A DNA stretch of 12,856 nucleotides from Pleurocapsa sp. MO_226.B13 (GTDB lineage: Bacteria; Cyanobacteriota; Cyanobacteriia; Cyanobacteriales; Xenococcaceae). Location: NCBI GenBank assembly GCA_030064795.1, contig JASJEI010000197.1, positions 1 through 12,856 of the forward strand, given 5' to 3'. A program made the position numbers and the translations under genes. The notes beneath the pieces were generated by a model. That model ran no database searches. It was not told the origin of the DNA and saw only the letters and a list, made by a program, of their open reading frames with translations. Shown one piece after another: positions 1 through 7,130 of the stretch (within the stretch, counting starts at the first letter, position 1; every line of letters starts with the position of its first letter).

Positions 1-115
1 AACCGCAAGAGCTACATTTTGTCCACAACCCGTCAGCAATTTCTCTTTCTTGCTGTTTCTGCATGGGTGGTTCGGTTTTTCTGAGGTTGGCAAACCAATC
101 GAATAAAGAAGACAT
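1..115 (-). CDS. accD: Acetyl-CoA carboxylase carboxyltransferase subunit beta, N-terminal end (partial)
   Basis: Only the first 38 codons lie in the window; the gene runs off the left edge. The translation starts [17 protein letters not shown] and continues to [14 protein letters not shown], which is the typical AccD start in cyanobacteria: a Trp/Phe-rich opening, then the Glu-Ile-Ala-Asp-Gly-Leu-Trp-x-Lys-Cys block. C34 and C37 form the first CxxC of the AccD zinc ribbon. In the family, AccD pairs with AccA and transfers the carboxyl group from carboxybiotin to acetyl-CoA, giving malonyl-CoA for fatty acid synthesis in the cytoplasm. The start is the ATG at 113-115. A DUF2007-like gene ends 28 bp upstream on the same strand, so the two may be co-transcribed. 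The call rests on recognising the N-terminus; the catalytic domain is not visible. Confidence 0.9.
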   Translation of the reverse strand, partial: MSSLFDWFANLRKTEPPMQKQQEREIADGLWTKCSSCG

Positions 116-143
116 AATTAAATTCAGATTTTTTTATAGAGTT

Positions 144-362
144 TTAACTTATTTCTTGACTATCTTCTGGAGGACTTAAAAGCAACAGGGCTGTCCACCG
201 GTCTTTAGATCTTACCTGTAATGCTGCTTGATTTCCCTGTCCGCAGTAAACCCCCGCGCCGATATTGAGGACGCGAGCGGGAATATCGTATGCTGACAAT
301 ATTTGTTGCATCAACTCTGCCTCCCAGCGAGCTTTGGTCGTTTTTAGTGTAATCCAAGACAC
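144..362 (-). CDS. Small DUF2007-like protein (putative signal-transducing protein family)
   Basis: A 72-residue protein with no membrane segment. It reads MSWITLKTTKARWEAELMQQ and then has an IPARV-x-x-I-G-A-G stretch and a Q-A-A-L-Q-V segment ending WTALLLLSP. This resembles the short DUF2007 ferredoxin-like-fold proteins, in which a residue-by-residue address (AELMQQxLxAxxIPA) is followed by a glycine-rich turn. Cyanobacterial proteins of this kind are widespread but, as far as I know, have no assigned biochemical function. The start is a GTG (360-362); no in-frame ATG precedes the conserved WITLKTT segment. The gene lies 28 bp upstream of accD on the same strand, which suggests a shared transcript, though that does not establish a role in fatty acid synthesis. 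Confidence 0.72.
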   Translation of the reverse strand: MSWITLKTTKARWEAELMQQILSAYDIPARVLNIGAGVYCGQGNQAALQVRSKDRWTALLLLSPPEDSQEIS

Positions 363-499
363 CGAATATATAACGTTTTTGACTAGGTCTAGATATTTTG
401 TTTATTGAGATTTGATTGAGAACATCGATTCTTTATTGCTATTGTAAAATTTTCTGGGTAGATAAGACTAATAGGTTCTATAGATTATTTATAGCAATC

Positions 500-1093
500 C
501 TAAAAATTAAATTGGGCGAATCTATTTTTATCTATCTGAGAACATTTGCAGAAAATTGGTTGATAAATCTGTTGTATTTCCCGATCTAAAAACAGTTTGA
601 ATTCGCGGTCGAATTTAGGTTCGGTCGAATCAAGATAGTCGCCGTTAAGCTTAATTAGACTGCATTTGGTGTGTTGAAAAGGAATCAAATCTGCCAAATC
701 TTGCCGATCTTTGATTACTTGGGGAGTAATACCCATTTTGGCCAAGCCCCATTCAATCAAGCGATCGCGATTTGTGGTGACAATTATTTGTCCTGGTTTG
801 CTCGCCACACAACGAGCTAAGTTGAAATGAAAAGCACCGGGTAGTTTGCGTTTTAGTAAGCGATCTTCGTCTGTCGGTTCATAATAATAGCGCATCAGAT
901 TAGTGACGGCAGCTGGGGTTTTTGCCATCAAATGAATTAAATCCCAAGTATTTGGCGGGGGATTATTATTTGCTTCCAAATTTTGCAATTTTACGCTTAA
1001 ATGTTCTCTAATATCATCTAAAGTCGGCACTCCTAGCCAAGATGATTCCTGGGAGCCAATTAACTTAAGTCGCCCTGTAACTTTACTGGTCAT
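500..1093 (-). CDS. Truncated, probably decayed SIR2-like domain protein
   Basis: A 197-residue protein resembling SIR2-like (SIR2_2 type) NAD-binding proteins. Three blocks support this: NTWDLIHLMAKT...NLMRYYYEPTDEDR; the strand-turn IIVTTNRDRLIEWGL, where relatives have TTNFDRLIE; and HTKCSLIKLNGDYLDS, where relatives have IKLHGDYLD. It departs from the family at key places. Phe is replaced by Arg in the TNFD motif, and the His of the HGD motif, equivalent to the sirtuin catalytic His, is Asn. The N-terminal GAGxS nucleotide loop is reduced to GSQESS. The protein stops soon after the LDR segment, where relatives continue with a CGWS block and a further domain. An in-frame stop precedes the ATG, and I see no continuation in the 137 bp downstream. 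Full-length relatives act as NADases or unknown effectors, some in phage defence. Here I infer a remnant or a non-catalytic derivative. Confidence 0.55.
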   Translation of the reverse strand: MTSKVTGRLKLIGSQESSWLGVPTLDDIREHLSVKLQNLEANNNPPPNTWDLIHLMAKTPAAVTNLMRYYYEPTDEDRLLKRKLPGAFHFNLARCVASKPGQIIVTTNRDRLIEWGLAKMGITPQVIKDRQDLADLIPFQHTKCSLIKLNGDYLDSTEPKFDREFKLFLDREIQQIYQPIFCKCSQIDKNRFAQFNF

Positions 1094-1250
1094 ATACCCA
1101 ATTCGATCCGATCTTCATTCTATTTTATAAATTTGAAGCTATGAGCCTATCAATTACTATGCACGATGTACAATGAACGTCTTACTTCAACCCGATTTAT
1201 TTAAAAAAATAAAATTGTTATCATCATTAATGTCTACCAGTCATAGATTT

Positions 1251-1255
1251 AAGAG
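1251..1255 (+). promoter_or_regulatory. Ribosome binding site supporting a GTG start for cobJ
   Basis: AAGAG lies 6 bp before the GTG at 1262. The next in-frame candidate, ATG at 1292 (residue 11), has no purine-rich tract in front of it. This favours the GTG start, although the first ten residues are outside the conserved CbiG region. Confidence 0.45.
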
Positions 1256-1261
1256 CGTATT

Positions 1262-3121
1262 GTGAATAATTGTTTCGCTCGGTTCGCTCCTATGGTGGCG
1301 ATCGCAACTAATCCCCAAGCAGCACAAATCTTGATGCCCATAGTTCAAGATACCGATATTCAACTATGGTTGCCTGACTCTGTAGAACGACATGGTAATT
1401 CTCATCACTACAATAATTCTCTGCGAGAACATTTGAATTCTCTTTGGGCAGAAAACAAAGCTTTGATTTTTTGTCTGGCGACAGGGGCGGTAGTTAGGTT
1501 AATTGCTCCCTTGCTCGAAAATAAGGCAGAAGATCCCGCTGTAGTCGTCGTTGATGCCTGGGGAAATTATGCAGTCAGTCTTTGTAGCGGACACCAGGGT
1601 CAAGCAGATTTGTTGACTAAATTGGTTGCCAGTCAACTTGGGGCAAAAGCAGTTATTACGGGAGCATCCCACAGTTTATCTCTACCCGCGATCGATATTT
1701 TTGGTTATACCTATGGTTGGCGTAAAGGGGATGGAAACTGGACTGAAGCCATGGCAGCAGTCGCCCGACAAAAAACGGTACAAGTAATACAGGAAGCTGG
1801 TTCGACTCTGTGGCAGCAACATTTACCAAGTGATTGTCCGTTTTATTTTGGTTTTCCTGACTCACAAGCTGAAATCGCTCCTCAAGCTCGGATCTGGATT
1901 AGTTCGACCAAACGAAAAATTGCCCCCAAGTCCGATTTTCCCAAGGTACAGTGGCATCCTAAAGTGCTTTGGGTGGGTATTGGTTGCGAAAGAGGAACAT
2001 CTAGAGAATTAATTGACACTGCCATTGATGAAACCTGCAAAACCTACCATTTAGCTAGCGAAGCGATCGCAGGCATCGCCAGTATTAATCTTAAAGCCAA
2101 TGAAACTGGACTAATCGAAGTCTGTCAGCGACGCAATGCGATCTTAAAAACCTTTTCAGCAGAACAATTAAGCCAAGTCGATGTCCCCACTCCCTCAGAA
2201 ATAGTTCAACAAGAAGTAGGGACTCCCAGTGTTGCCGAAGCTGCTGCTATTTTAGCGGGAAAAAACCTTTTAGTATCTAAACAAATTTTTAAATCAGAAG
2301 ATCGATCTGGGGCGGTAACAGTAGCGATCGCCCAGGCAGACGTAGAATATATCGGACGTACTGGCAAGCTATATCTGGTAGGGATTGGGCCTGGTAATTT
2401 AAATCAAATTACCCCCGCAGCCCAAACTGCAATTATTGAAGCCGATATAGTCATTGGCTACAGTCTTTATCTCGATTTAATTAAGCCTTTAAAACGCCCA
2501 GGACAAATTGTCGAATCATCTCCCATCACTCAAGAACAACAACGAGCGCAGCGAGCCATAGAATTAGCTCAGTGGGGTTTGACGGTGGCAGTGGTTTCTT
2601 CTGGGGACTGTGGGATCTATGGTATGGCGGGTTTGGTACTAGAAGAATTACAACTGACTGGTTGGAATGGCAAAACCCCTCAAGTACAGGTATTTCCTGG
2701 TATTTCTGCCCTTCAGTCAGCAGCTTCGAGAGTAGGCGCGCCTTTGATGCACGATTTTTGTGCCATTAGCCTTAGCGATCTCTTAACCCCTTGGGAAGTA
2801 ATCCAAAAAAGACTCAACGCAGCAGCTAGTGGCGACTTTATTACCGCTCTTTACAATCCGCGATCGCCAAAACGCACTACACAAATTGTTACCGCTCAAG
2901 AAATATTTTCCCAATACCGTCAACCAGATACCCCTGTCGCGATCGTTCGCAGCGCGTATCGAGAAGACGAACAAATTACCATGACCACTCTAGAGCGGAT
3001 GCTAGACCATCCTGTAGATATGCTAACTACCGTAATTATCGGCAACAATACCACTCGCAACCATGCCAATTGGATGATTACTCCCAGAGGATATCTCGAC
3101 AGAATCGATGGAGATGATTAA
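1262..3121 (+). CDS. cobJ: CbiG-CobJ fusion: cobalt-precorrin-5A hydrolase / precorrin-3B C17-methyltransferase
   Basis: A 619-residue two-domain enzyme of corrin-ring synthesis. Residues about 12-340 are CbiG-like: an N-terminal part, a central ALIFCLATGAVVRLIAPLL plus DAWGNYAVSLCSGHQGQADLL segment (about 67-119), and a C-terminal part with VLWVGIGCERGTS (235-247), IASINLKANE and a TPSVAEAAAI block. Residues about 369-619 are a CobJ/CbiH-type SAM methyltransferase: KLYLVGIGPGN (369-379) forms the SAM-binding loop, followed by SSGDCGIYGMAG, a VFPGISALQSAASRVGAPLMHDF segment and TALYNPRSPKR. In the family, CbiG opens the delta-lactone of cobalt-precorrin-5A. CobJ/CbiH methylates C17 with ring contraction. 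The fused form is known in cyanobacteria and is of usual length. The gene stands alone on the plus strand between minus-strand genes, with no other cob gene in view. The GTG start is chosen for its ribosome site; ATG at 1292 is the alternative. Confidence 0.93.
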   Translation: MNNCFARFAPMVAIATNPQAAQILMPIVQDTDIQLWLPDSVERHGNSHHYNNSLREHLNSLWAENKALIFCLATGAVVRLIAPLLENKAEDPAVVVVDAWGNYAVSLCSGHQGQADLLTKLVASQLGAKAVITGASHSLSLPAIDIFGYTYGWRKGDGNWTEAMAAVARQKTVQVIQEAGSTLWQQHLPSDCPFYFGFPDSQAEIAPQARIWISSTKRKIAPKSDFPKVQWHPKVLWVGIGCERGTSRELIDTAIDETCKTYHLASEAIAGIASINLKANETGLIEVCQRRNAILKTFSAEQLSQVDVPTPSEIVQQEVGTPSVAEAAAILAGKNLLVSKQIFKSEDRSGAVTVAIAQADVEYIGRTGKLYLVGIGPGNLNQITPAAQTAIIEADIVIGYSLYLDLIKPLKRPGQIVESSPITQEQQRAQRAIELAQWGLTVAVVSSGDCGIYGMAGLVLEELQLTGWNGKTPQVQVFPGISALQSAASRVGAPLMHDFCAISLSDLLTPWEVIQKRLNAAASGDFITALYNPRSPKRTTQIVTAQEIFSQYRQPDTPVAIVRSAYREDEQITMTTLERMLDHPVDMLTTVIIGNNTTRNHANWMITPRGYLDRIDGDD

Positions 3122-3124
3122 CTC

Positions 3125-3149
3125 ATCCCACCCATAAATAGAGTGGGAT
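3125..3149 (+). terminator. Hairpin just after cobJ (weak terminator candidate)
   Basis: ATCCCAC (3125-3131) pairs with GTGGGAT (3143-3149) across an 11-nt loop, 3 bp past the cobJ stop. Only TTGCTG follows rather than a T-run, so it may pause transcription or protect the mRNA 3' end more than terminate by itself. Confidence 0.45.
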
Positions 3150-3172
3150 TTGCTGTTAGTTCGAGGTTCTTG

Positions 3173-3216
3173 GTCTAATAACAATTCAGAAAATATATTA
3201 GACAAATAATTTTTCC
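3173..3216 (+). terminator. Second hairpin after cobJ with a T-rich tail
   Basis: GTCTAATA (3173-3180) and TATTAGAC (3196-3203) form a perfect 8-bp inverted repeat around a 15-nt loop. On the plus strand AAATAATTTTTCC follows, so it could end cobJ transcription. The stem is AT-rich and therefore weak. On the minus strand no T-run follows. Confidence 0.4.
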
Positions 3217-3271
3217 TCGTCTCTTTCCTCGTCACCCTGTCAATCATCTGTATCAGCTAAAACATAGAGAA

Positions 3272-3420
3272 GTGACGTACTCCCACACTAAATCTTGCGA
3301 TTATAGTTAGTCGCTTCTTATTCTCACGAACAAGATTTTCCTACGTTGCACTTATCTAGACTTTTTGTCCCCGACAGTACGCATTCAGTAGGCAGTTTCC
3401 TTTCCCGCACGTCCAACGGT
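3272..3420 (-). ncRNA. Predicted omega RNA (reRNA) of the TnpB element
   Basis: In characterised IS200/IS605 elements the TnpB guide RNA covers the 3' end of tnpB and the right end, and its guide is the flanking DNA just beyond that end. Here the matching stretch holds the last codons of tnpB, a hairpin at 3297-3314 (GCGATTA pairs with TAGTCGC with one G-T pair, TAGT loop) and the end motif. The extent and existence of the RNA are inferred from the family. No sequence feature fixes the 5' boundary. Confidence 0.3.
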
Positions 3421-4586
3421 ACTACATTTTCTTCACCACGTTGTTTTATTACCTGGGCTGATGCTATGTCTCTAGTAGTTGAATAGCCACATTCAGGACA
3501 ATTATGTTCGCGTTCACTCAAGTCTTTTTTACCTGTATGTATGCCACATTGAGGGCATATTTGAGAAGTATATTTATGGTCAACTTCTGCAAAATATTTA
3601 CCTCGTTTCCAGCACACCCAAGATAATAATGTTCTGAATTGTCCAAATGCTCCATCAAGCATTTGTTTGCCCAAAAAACCTTTAGCAGTTAGTCGAAAAT
3701 CTAGATCTTCTACAAATATCATGTCTGCCAGATCGCATAATTGGTGAGATACCTGTAGATGAAAGTTTTTTCGTGTGTTAGCTATTTTGTGGTGAAGTTT
3801 TGCAACTTTAATTTGCGCTTTTTCATAATTTTTTAACCGTTTCTTTTTTCTACTTACCCTACGTTGCAGCAATTTCAGCTTGCTTTGTAAGTCTTTAAAA
3901 AATCGAGCAGGTTTTATGACCAAGCCATCGCTAGTTGTTAGAAAATTTTCCAGTCCTACGTCTACACCTATTGCTCTACCAAAAGGCAGAACATCGGGTA
4001 CAGATACATCCATAGAAATTGTTACTACAGCGTACCACTTTGTATTTCTCGCTCTCGATACTATCCTTACGGATTTTACTTTAAACCCATCTGGAATAGG
4101 TCTGTGTAGATTGATTTCTACATTGCCGATCATTGGAAGTTTAATTTGACATCCAGTAATGGGATTTTTCTTAAACTGTGGATAGTAAAAAGAACGGTAT
4201 TGACCAAATTTTTTAAAACGCGGAAAACCAAATCCTCTTTTTTTAAAAGCCTCCCAAGTATTATGCATTCTCTTAACTACATCTTGAGTTACTTGGGAAT
4301 AAACTTCTTTATAGTAAGGATTTGTTTTTTTCCATTGAGTAAGTTGCTTTTTTTGCTCAATATAACTAGGAAATGGTAGCTCAGCAGACATAACATATTC
4401 CTTTTCTATTGAGCAACTATCAAGACTACATTTACGTGAACTTAGCCAATCTTTTAAGTCTCGCAAACATCTATTATATAAACGTCTACAAGTCTCTAGC
4501 CAAGACAACATTTGTTCTCTTTGCTCTTGAGTTGGATTAATTTGATAAGTGTAGTTTAATGTAAACATATGTATATTATAATACAT
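3324..4586 (-). CDS. tnpB: TnpB RNA-guided endonuclease of an IS200/IS605-family element
   Basis: A 420-residue TnpB (OrfB). Residues 8-60 are the N-terminal helix-turn-helix-like region (YTYQINPTQEQREQML), followed by a basic middle part. The RuvC-like nuclease has its three acidic residues: D209 in AIGVDVG, E293 in IFVEDLDF and D373 in TRDIASA. Between the last two lies a four-Cys zinc ribbon, C344/C347 (SQICPQC) and C363/C366 (HNCPECGY). The usual RDxNAA signature is here RDIASA, so the Asn next to the catalytic Asp is missing. Relatives cut DNA next to a short target motif, guided by an RNA from the element's right end, and help retain the element after excision. Length and motifs are normal, so the protein may be active. 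The first codon could be M1 (4586) or M7 (4568), and conserved sequence begins after M7. A TATAAT box sits between them. Confidence 0.9.
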   Translation of the reverse strand: MYYNIHMFTLNYTYQINPTQEQREQMLSWLETCRRLYNRCLRDLKDWLSSRKCSLDSCSIEKEYVMSAELPFPSYIEQKKQLTQWKKTNPYYKEVYSQVTQDVVKRMHNTWEAFKKRGFGFPRFKKFGQYRSFYYPQFKKNPITGCQIKLPMIGNVEINLHRPIPDGFKVKSVRIVSRARNTKWYAVVTISMDVSVPDVLPFGRAIGVDVGLENFLTTSDGLVIKPARFFKDLQSKLKLLQRRVSRKKKRLKNYEKAQIKVAKLHHKIANTRKNFHLQVSHQLCDLADMIFVEDLDFRLTAKGFLGKQMLDGAFGQFRTLLSWVCWKRGKYFAEVDHKYTSQICPQCGIHTGKKDLSEREHNCPECGYSTTRDIASAQVIKQRGEENVVPLDVRERKLPTECVLSGTKSLDKCNVGKSCS

Positions 4587-4607
4587 AGTTATCGCGATTC
4601 ATCACGA

Positions 4608-4648
4608 CGCTAAAATTAAAAATTTATAGCGTGAGGCTTCTCGCGATC
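4608..4648. repeat. Hairpins at the presumed left end of the tnpB element
   Basis: 4608-4631 folds as CGCTAAAATT / AATTTaTAGCG with a single bulged A and a 3-nt loop. Beside it, the minus strand reads CGCGAG-AAGC-CTCACG, a short imperfect hairpin with one mismatch. Imperfect subterminal hairpins are what Y1 transposases recognise in IS200/IS605 left ends. I assign these by position and shape only. Confidence 0.4.
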
Positions 4649-4653
4649 TAGCT

Positions 4654-4687
4654 AAAAAATAGAGGTGTATCGCCATGACACACCCCT
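4654..4687 (-). terminator. Rho-independent terminator of sufB
   Basis: Reading the minus strand, AGGGGTGT pairs with ACACCTCT (4687-4680 with 4668-4661, one G-T pair) around an 11-nt loop, then A and six T residues. It lies about 30 bp past the sufB stop. It isolates sufB from the tnpB element downstream and implies that sufB ends its transcript here. Confidence 0.8.
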
Positions 4688-4717
4688 AAATTAAAGTCGA
4701 CCGACAAAGAGAACTAA

Positions 4718-6157
4718 TTAACCAACTGTTCCTTCTAACTTGAGACTTAACAATTTGTCTGCTTCGGCTGCAAATTCCATTGGTAATTCATTTAAGACAT
4801 CTTTACAGAAACCACTGACCAACATTGTCACCGCATCTTCTTCGGAAATACCTCGTTGGGCAAAGTAAAATAGCTGTTCTTCACCTATTTTGGCGGTAGA
4901 GGCTTCGTGTTCCAATTTGGCAGTGTTATTGTCTACCTGAATATAGGGAAAAGTATTCGCCTCGGCATTATCGCCAATCAACATCGAATCGCATTGAGAA
5001 TAATTACGCGCCCCATTGGCTTTGTTGCCAATTTTGACTAAGCCACGATAGCTACCTTTAGAATTACCAGCCGAGATTCCTTTAGAAATGATCGTGCTGC
5101 GGGTATTTTTGCCCACATGAATCATTTTTGTTCCTGTATCTGCTTGCTGTTGGTTGTTAGTTAAAGCAATAGAATAAAATTCACCTACGGAATTATCTCC
5201 GACTAAAACACAACTAGGATACTTCCAGGTAATAGCAGAACCAGTCTCTACCTGCGTCCAAGAGATCTTAGAATTAACTCCTTTACACAAGCCACGTTTG
5301 GTTACAAAGTTATAAATTCCGCCTTTACCTTCTTCGTCTCCTGCAAACCAGTTTTGTACCGTAGAGTACTTAATATCTGCATTATCTAATGCCACCAACT
5401 CGACTACCGCAGCATGAAGCTGATTGGTGTCAAACATCGGTGCAGTGCAACCTTCTAGATAACTAACAGATGCCCCTTCTTCTGCCACAATCAGGGTACG
5501 CTCGAATTGTCCAGTCTCGCCATCATTGATCCGAAAATAAGTTGATAGTTCCATGGGACAGGTTACGCCTTTGGGAATAAAGACAAAAGAACCATCACTA
5601 AATACTGCCGAGTTTAAAGCAGCAAAATAGTTGTCCCCTACTGGAACTACAGTGCCTAAATACTTCTGCACTAGTTCTGGATGTTCTTGTAAGGCTTCGG
5701 AGATAGAACAAAAAATCACGCCATCTTCTGCTAGCTTCTCTTTAAAAGTAGTCCCAATTGAAACGCTATCAAAAATGGCATCTACGGCCACATTACTGAG
5801 TCTTTTTTGCTCGGAAAGGGGGATACCCAACTTATCAAAAGTTTCTAGCAAAGCAGGATCGACATCATCTAAGCTACCCAACTTCTCTTTTTTCTTTTTG
5901 GGTGCAGAATAGTAAACAATATCTTGATAGTCGATCGGGGGATATTCTACGTGGGGCCAGTCTGGTTCGGTCATCTTCAGCCATTGACGATAGGCTTTGA
6001 GGCGAAACTCTAGCATAAATTCAGGCTCGTTTTTCTTTGCCGAAATCAAGCGAATCACATCTTCATTTAAACCGCGAGAAATTTTATCTGCCTCGATATC
6101 GGTAACGAAACCGTATTTGTAGGGTTGATTGACTAAAGTTTTGACGTTGGCACTCAT
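4718..6157 (-). CDS. sufB: Fe-S cluster assembly scaffold protein SufB
   Basis: A 479-residue SufB, the usual cyanobacterial length. SufB works with SufC (ATPase) and SufD as a cytoplasmic scaffold on which Fe-S clusters are built from sulfur supplied by SufS. Supporting segments are [17 protein letters not shown] near the start and the beta-helix core with [10 protein letters not shown] (C237, matching E. coli C254). [14 protein letters not shown] holds C389 (E. coli C405), and LEHEAS holds E418 (E. coli E434). These are the residues implicated in sulfur acceptance and cluster building, and all are present. The C-terminus has the expected [22 protein letters not shown] segment. It is divergent from sufR, as in other cyanobacteria, but is followed by a terminator and a transposon instead of sufC. 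SufC, SufD and SufS must be encoded elsewhere if the pathway is complete. Confidence 0.97.
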   Translation of the reverse strand: MSANVKTLVNQPYKYGFVTDIEADKISRGLNEDVIRLISAKKNEPEFMLEFRLKAYRQWLKMTEPDWPHVEYPPIDYQDIVYYSAPKKKKEKLGSLDDVDPALLETFDKLGIPLSEQKRLSNVAVDAIFDSVSIGTTFKEKLAEDGVIFCSISEALQEHPELVQKYLGTVVPVGDNYFAALNSAVFSDGSFVFIPKGVTCPMELSTYFRINDGETGQFERTLIVAEEGASVSYLEGCTAPMFDTNQLHAAVVELVALDNADIKYSTVQNWFAGDEEGKGGIYNFVTKRGLCKGVNSKISWTQVETGSAITWKYPSCVLVGDNSVGEFYSIALTNNQQQADTGTKMIHVGKNTRSTIISKGISAGNSKGSYRGLVKIGNKANGARNYSQCDSMLIGDNAEANTFPYIQVDNNTAKLEHEASTAKIGEEQLFYFAQRGISEEDAVTMLVSGFCKDVLNELPMEFAAEADKLLSLKLEGTVG

Positions 6158-6343
6158 AGTAGGGAATTGAATAGACTATATTGGGAGTTATTTTAAATTT
6201 TATGGAGCAATAGCCAAAATCTTGGTTGATGCTTTTGTAAAATTAAATTAAGAGGCTACGTTGATGGTGAAATATGTCTGGAAAACCTCGACATATAAAA
6301 CTCCTGTATTGACGAAAACTTCCTCTGACTTTAATAAGGGATT

Positions 6344-6353
6344 TGTTGTTTAA
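6344..6353. promoter_or_regulatory. Possible second, half SufR site
   Basis: TGTTGTTTAA here repeats exactly the right half of the perfect operator (6384-6393), 40 bp away, but the matching CAAC half is missing. In Synechocystis, SufR is reported to bind one perfect and one partial site, so this could be the weaker one. It overlaps the region downstream of a weak plus-strand promoter candidate (TTGACG at 6309-6314, AT-rich box near 6330-6337). Confidence 0.35.
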
Positions 6354-6374
6354 TTATATTGTAGGTTACATTAG

Positions 6375-6388
6375 CAACAAAAATGTTG
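6375..6388. promoter_or_regulatory. SufR operator, perfect CAAC-N6-GTTG inverted repeat
   Basis: CAACAAAAATGTTG matches the published cyanobacterial SufR recognition pattern CAAC-N6-GTTG, and the dyad extends to CAACA-AAAA-TGTTG. It lies between divergent sufB and sufR, where SufR would repress the suf gene and its own gene while it holds a cluster. On the minus strand a TTGACT box sits at its edge, so binding could block sufB transcription. Confidence 0.8.
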
Positions 6389-6449
6389 TTTAAGTCAAAA
6401 ATTTTTTGATACTGTGGGTTTAATAGCTAAAAATATATTTCTTAAGACG

Positions 6450-7130
6450 ATGATGACCACTGGCTTCCCGTCTACCAAACAAAATATTCTGCAACACTTA
6501 CTCAAGCAAGGTCAAGCAACAGCACAACAGCTAGCGCGAGATTTGAAAATTAGTAAGCAAGCGGTTCGTCGTCACCTCAACGAATTAGAAGCAGAGGGAT
6601 TGATTACCTATCAATTGGTACAGCAAAAGATGGGTAGACCACAACATTTGTACCAATTGAGCGATCGCGGTCGCGATCGCCTGAGTCCTCAAAAATATGG
6701 TGAATTTGCCGTTTCTTTTTTAGATACCCTAGCAGAAACTGTTGGCAAAGAACAGGTCAGTAAAGTACTAGAAAAACAATGGAAACGTAAAGCAGCCGAA
6801 TATCGCGATCGCTTGGGTCAAGGAACTTTAGCTCAACGTATTGCCAAACTAGTCGAGCTAAGAAAAGAAGAAGGCTACATGGCAGAGTTACATCAAGTAT
6901 CTACCACAGAAGAAGAGCAATTTATCCTAGTTGAATATAACTGCGCTATTTATGATGTTGCCGAATCTTATCCCAGTATTTGCGGACACGAACTAGAAAT
7001 GTTTGCTGCGGTCTTACCAGACTGTAATGTACAACGGACTCATTGGATCAATGACGGCGAACATCAATGCGGGTATTGTATAACCAGGAACGAGGAAGAA
7101 AGAACGAGGAACGAGGAAAAGGAAGCTTAA
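6450..7130 (+). CDS. sufR: Iron-sulfur cluster biosynthesis repressor SufR
   Basis: A 226-residue DeoR-type transcription factor. Residues about 9-50 form the winged helix-turn-helix (STKQNILQHLLKQGQATAQQ, then ISKQAVRRHLNELEAEGLI), followed by the GRPQHLYQLSDRGRDR wing. The C-terminal half holds the SufR cysteine pattern C165-X12-C178-X13-C192-X14-C207, with an extra C210 two residues later. In the family these cysteines bind a [4Fe-4S] cluster, and cluster loss relieves repression of suf genes. ATG 6450 or 6453 is chosen because relatives start just before the STKQ segment; a GTG at 6414 would add 12 residues without known counterpart. The last residues, TRNEEERTRNEEKEA, are encoded by repeated AGGAACG-like units and look like an added tail. 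The stop codon overlaps that of convergent holB. Confidence 0.95.
   Translation: MMTTGFPSTKQNILQHLLKQGQATAQQLARDLKISKQAVRRHLNELEAEGLITYQLVQQKMGRPQHLYQLSDRGRDRLSPQKYGEFAVSFLDTLAETVGKEQVSKVLEKQWKRKAAEYRDRLGQGTLAQRIAKLVELRKEEGYMAELHQVSTTEEEQFILVEYNCAIYDVAESYPSICGHELEMFAAVLPDCNVQRTHWINDGEHQCGYCITRNEEERTRNEEKEA
6661..6680. repeat. Two HIP1 palindromes (GCGATCGC) within 20 bp
   Basis: GCGATCGC occurs at 6661-6668 and 6673-6680 inside sufR. About fifteen copies are scattered over the window (for example 1298, 12171), far above chance. HIP1 abundance is a known cyanobacterial trait. The copies are not individually functional features here. Confidence 0.85.
7085..7121 (+). repeat. Imperfect heptamer repeats (AGGAACG type) forming the sufR 3' end
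   Basis: The stretch consists of AGGAACG, AGGAAGA, AAGAACG, AGGAACG and AGGAAAA units. It encodes the charged SufR tail. A shorter related run (GACGAGGAAAGAGACGAGG) lies on the minus strand near 3215-3236. Short tandemly repeated heptamers are known in cyanobacterial genomes, usually between genes. Confidence 0.6.

Larger units (their letters stand above)
3272..4650 (-). mobile_element. IS200/IS605-type element carrying only tnpB (IS1341-like)
   Basis: The element contains tnpB and no Y1 transposase tnpA. The right end is placed near 3272, where the minus strand reads GGGAGTACGTCAC. The same end motif GGAGNACGTCA terminates the relic at 8990-9022. The left end probably lies in 4608-4650, where two imperfect hairpins sit upstream of tnpB. 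The exact boundaries are inferred, since these elements make no target duplication. The insertion lies between the 3' ends of convergent cobJ and sufB and interrupts neither. A Y1 transposase would have to act in trans for it to move. Confidence 0.65.

Noticed and set aside
500..1093. A complete SIR2-based anti-phage system
   Set aside because: No partner effector gene lies next to it, the domain is truncated and its key residues are changed, so a functional defence system is not supported.
1094..1261. Possible cobalamin riboswitch before cobJ
   Set aside because: Only 168 bp are available, and I see no B12-box-like conserved segment or the needed multi-stem layout.
3023..3247. A 74-codon minus-strand frame across the cobJ 3' end
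   Set aside because: It overlaps conserved CobJ coding sequence and the post-cobJ hairpins, and its protein shows no recognisable features.
3880..4379. Two plus-strand open frames of 77 and 89 codons inside tnpB
   Set aside because: They are opposite-strand shadows of a tnpB gene with full motif support.
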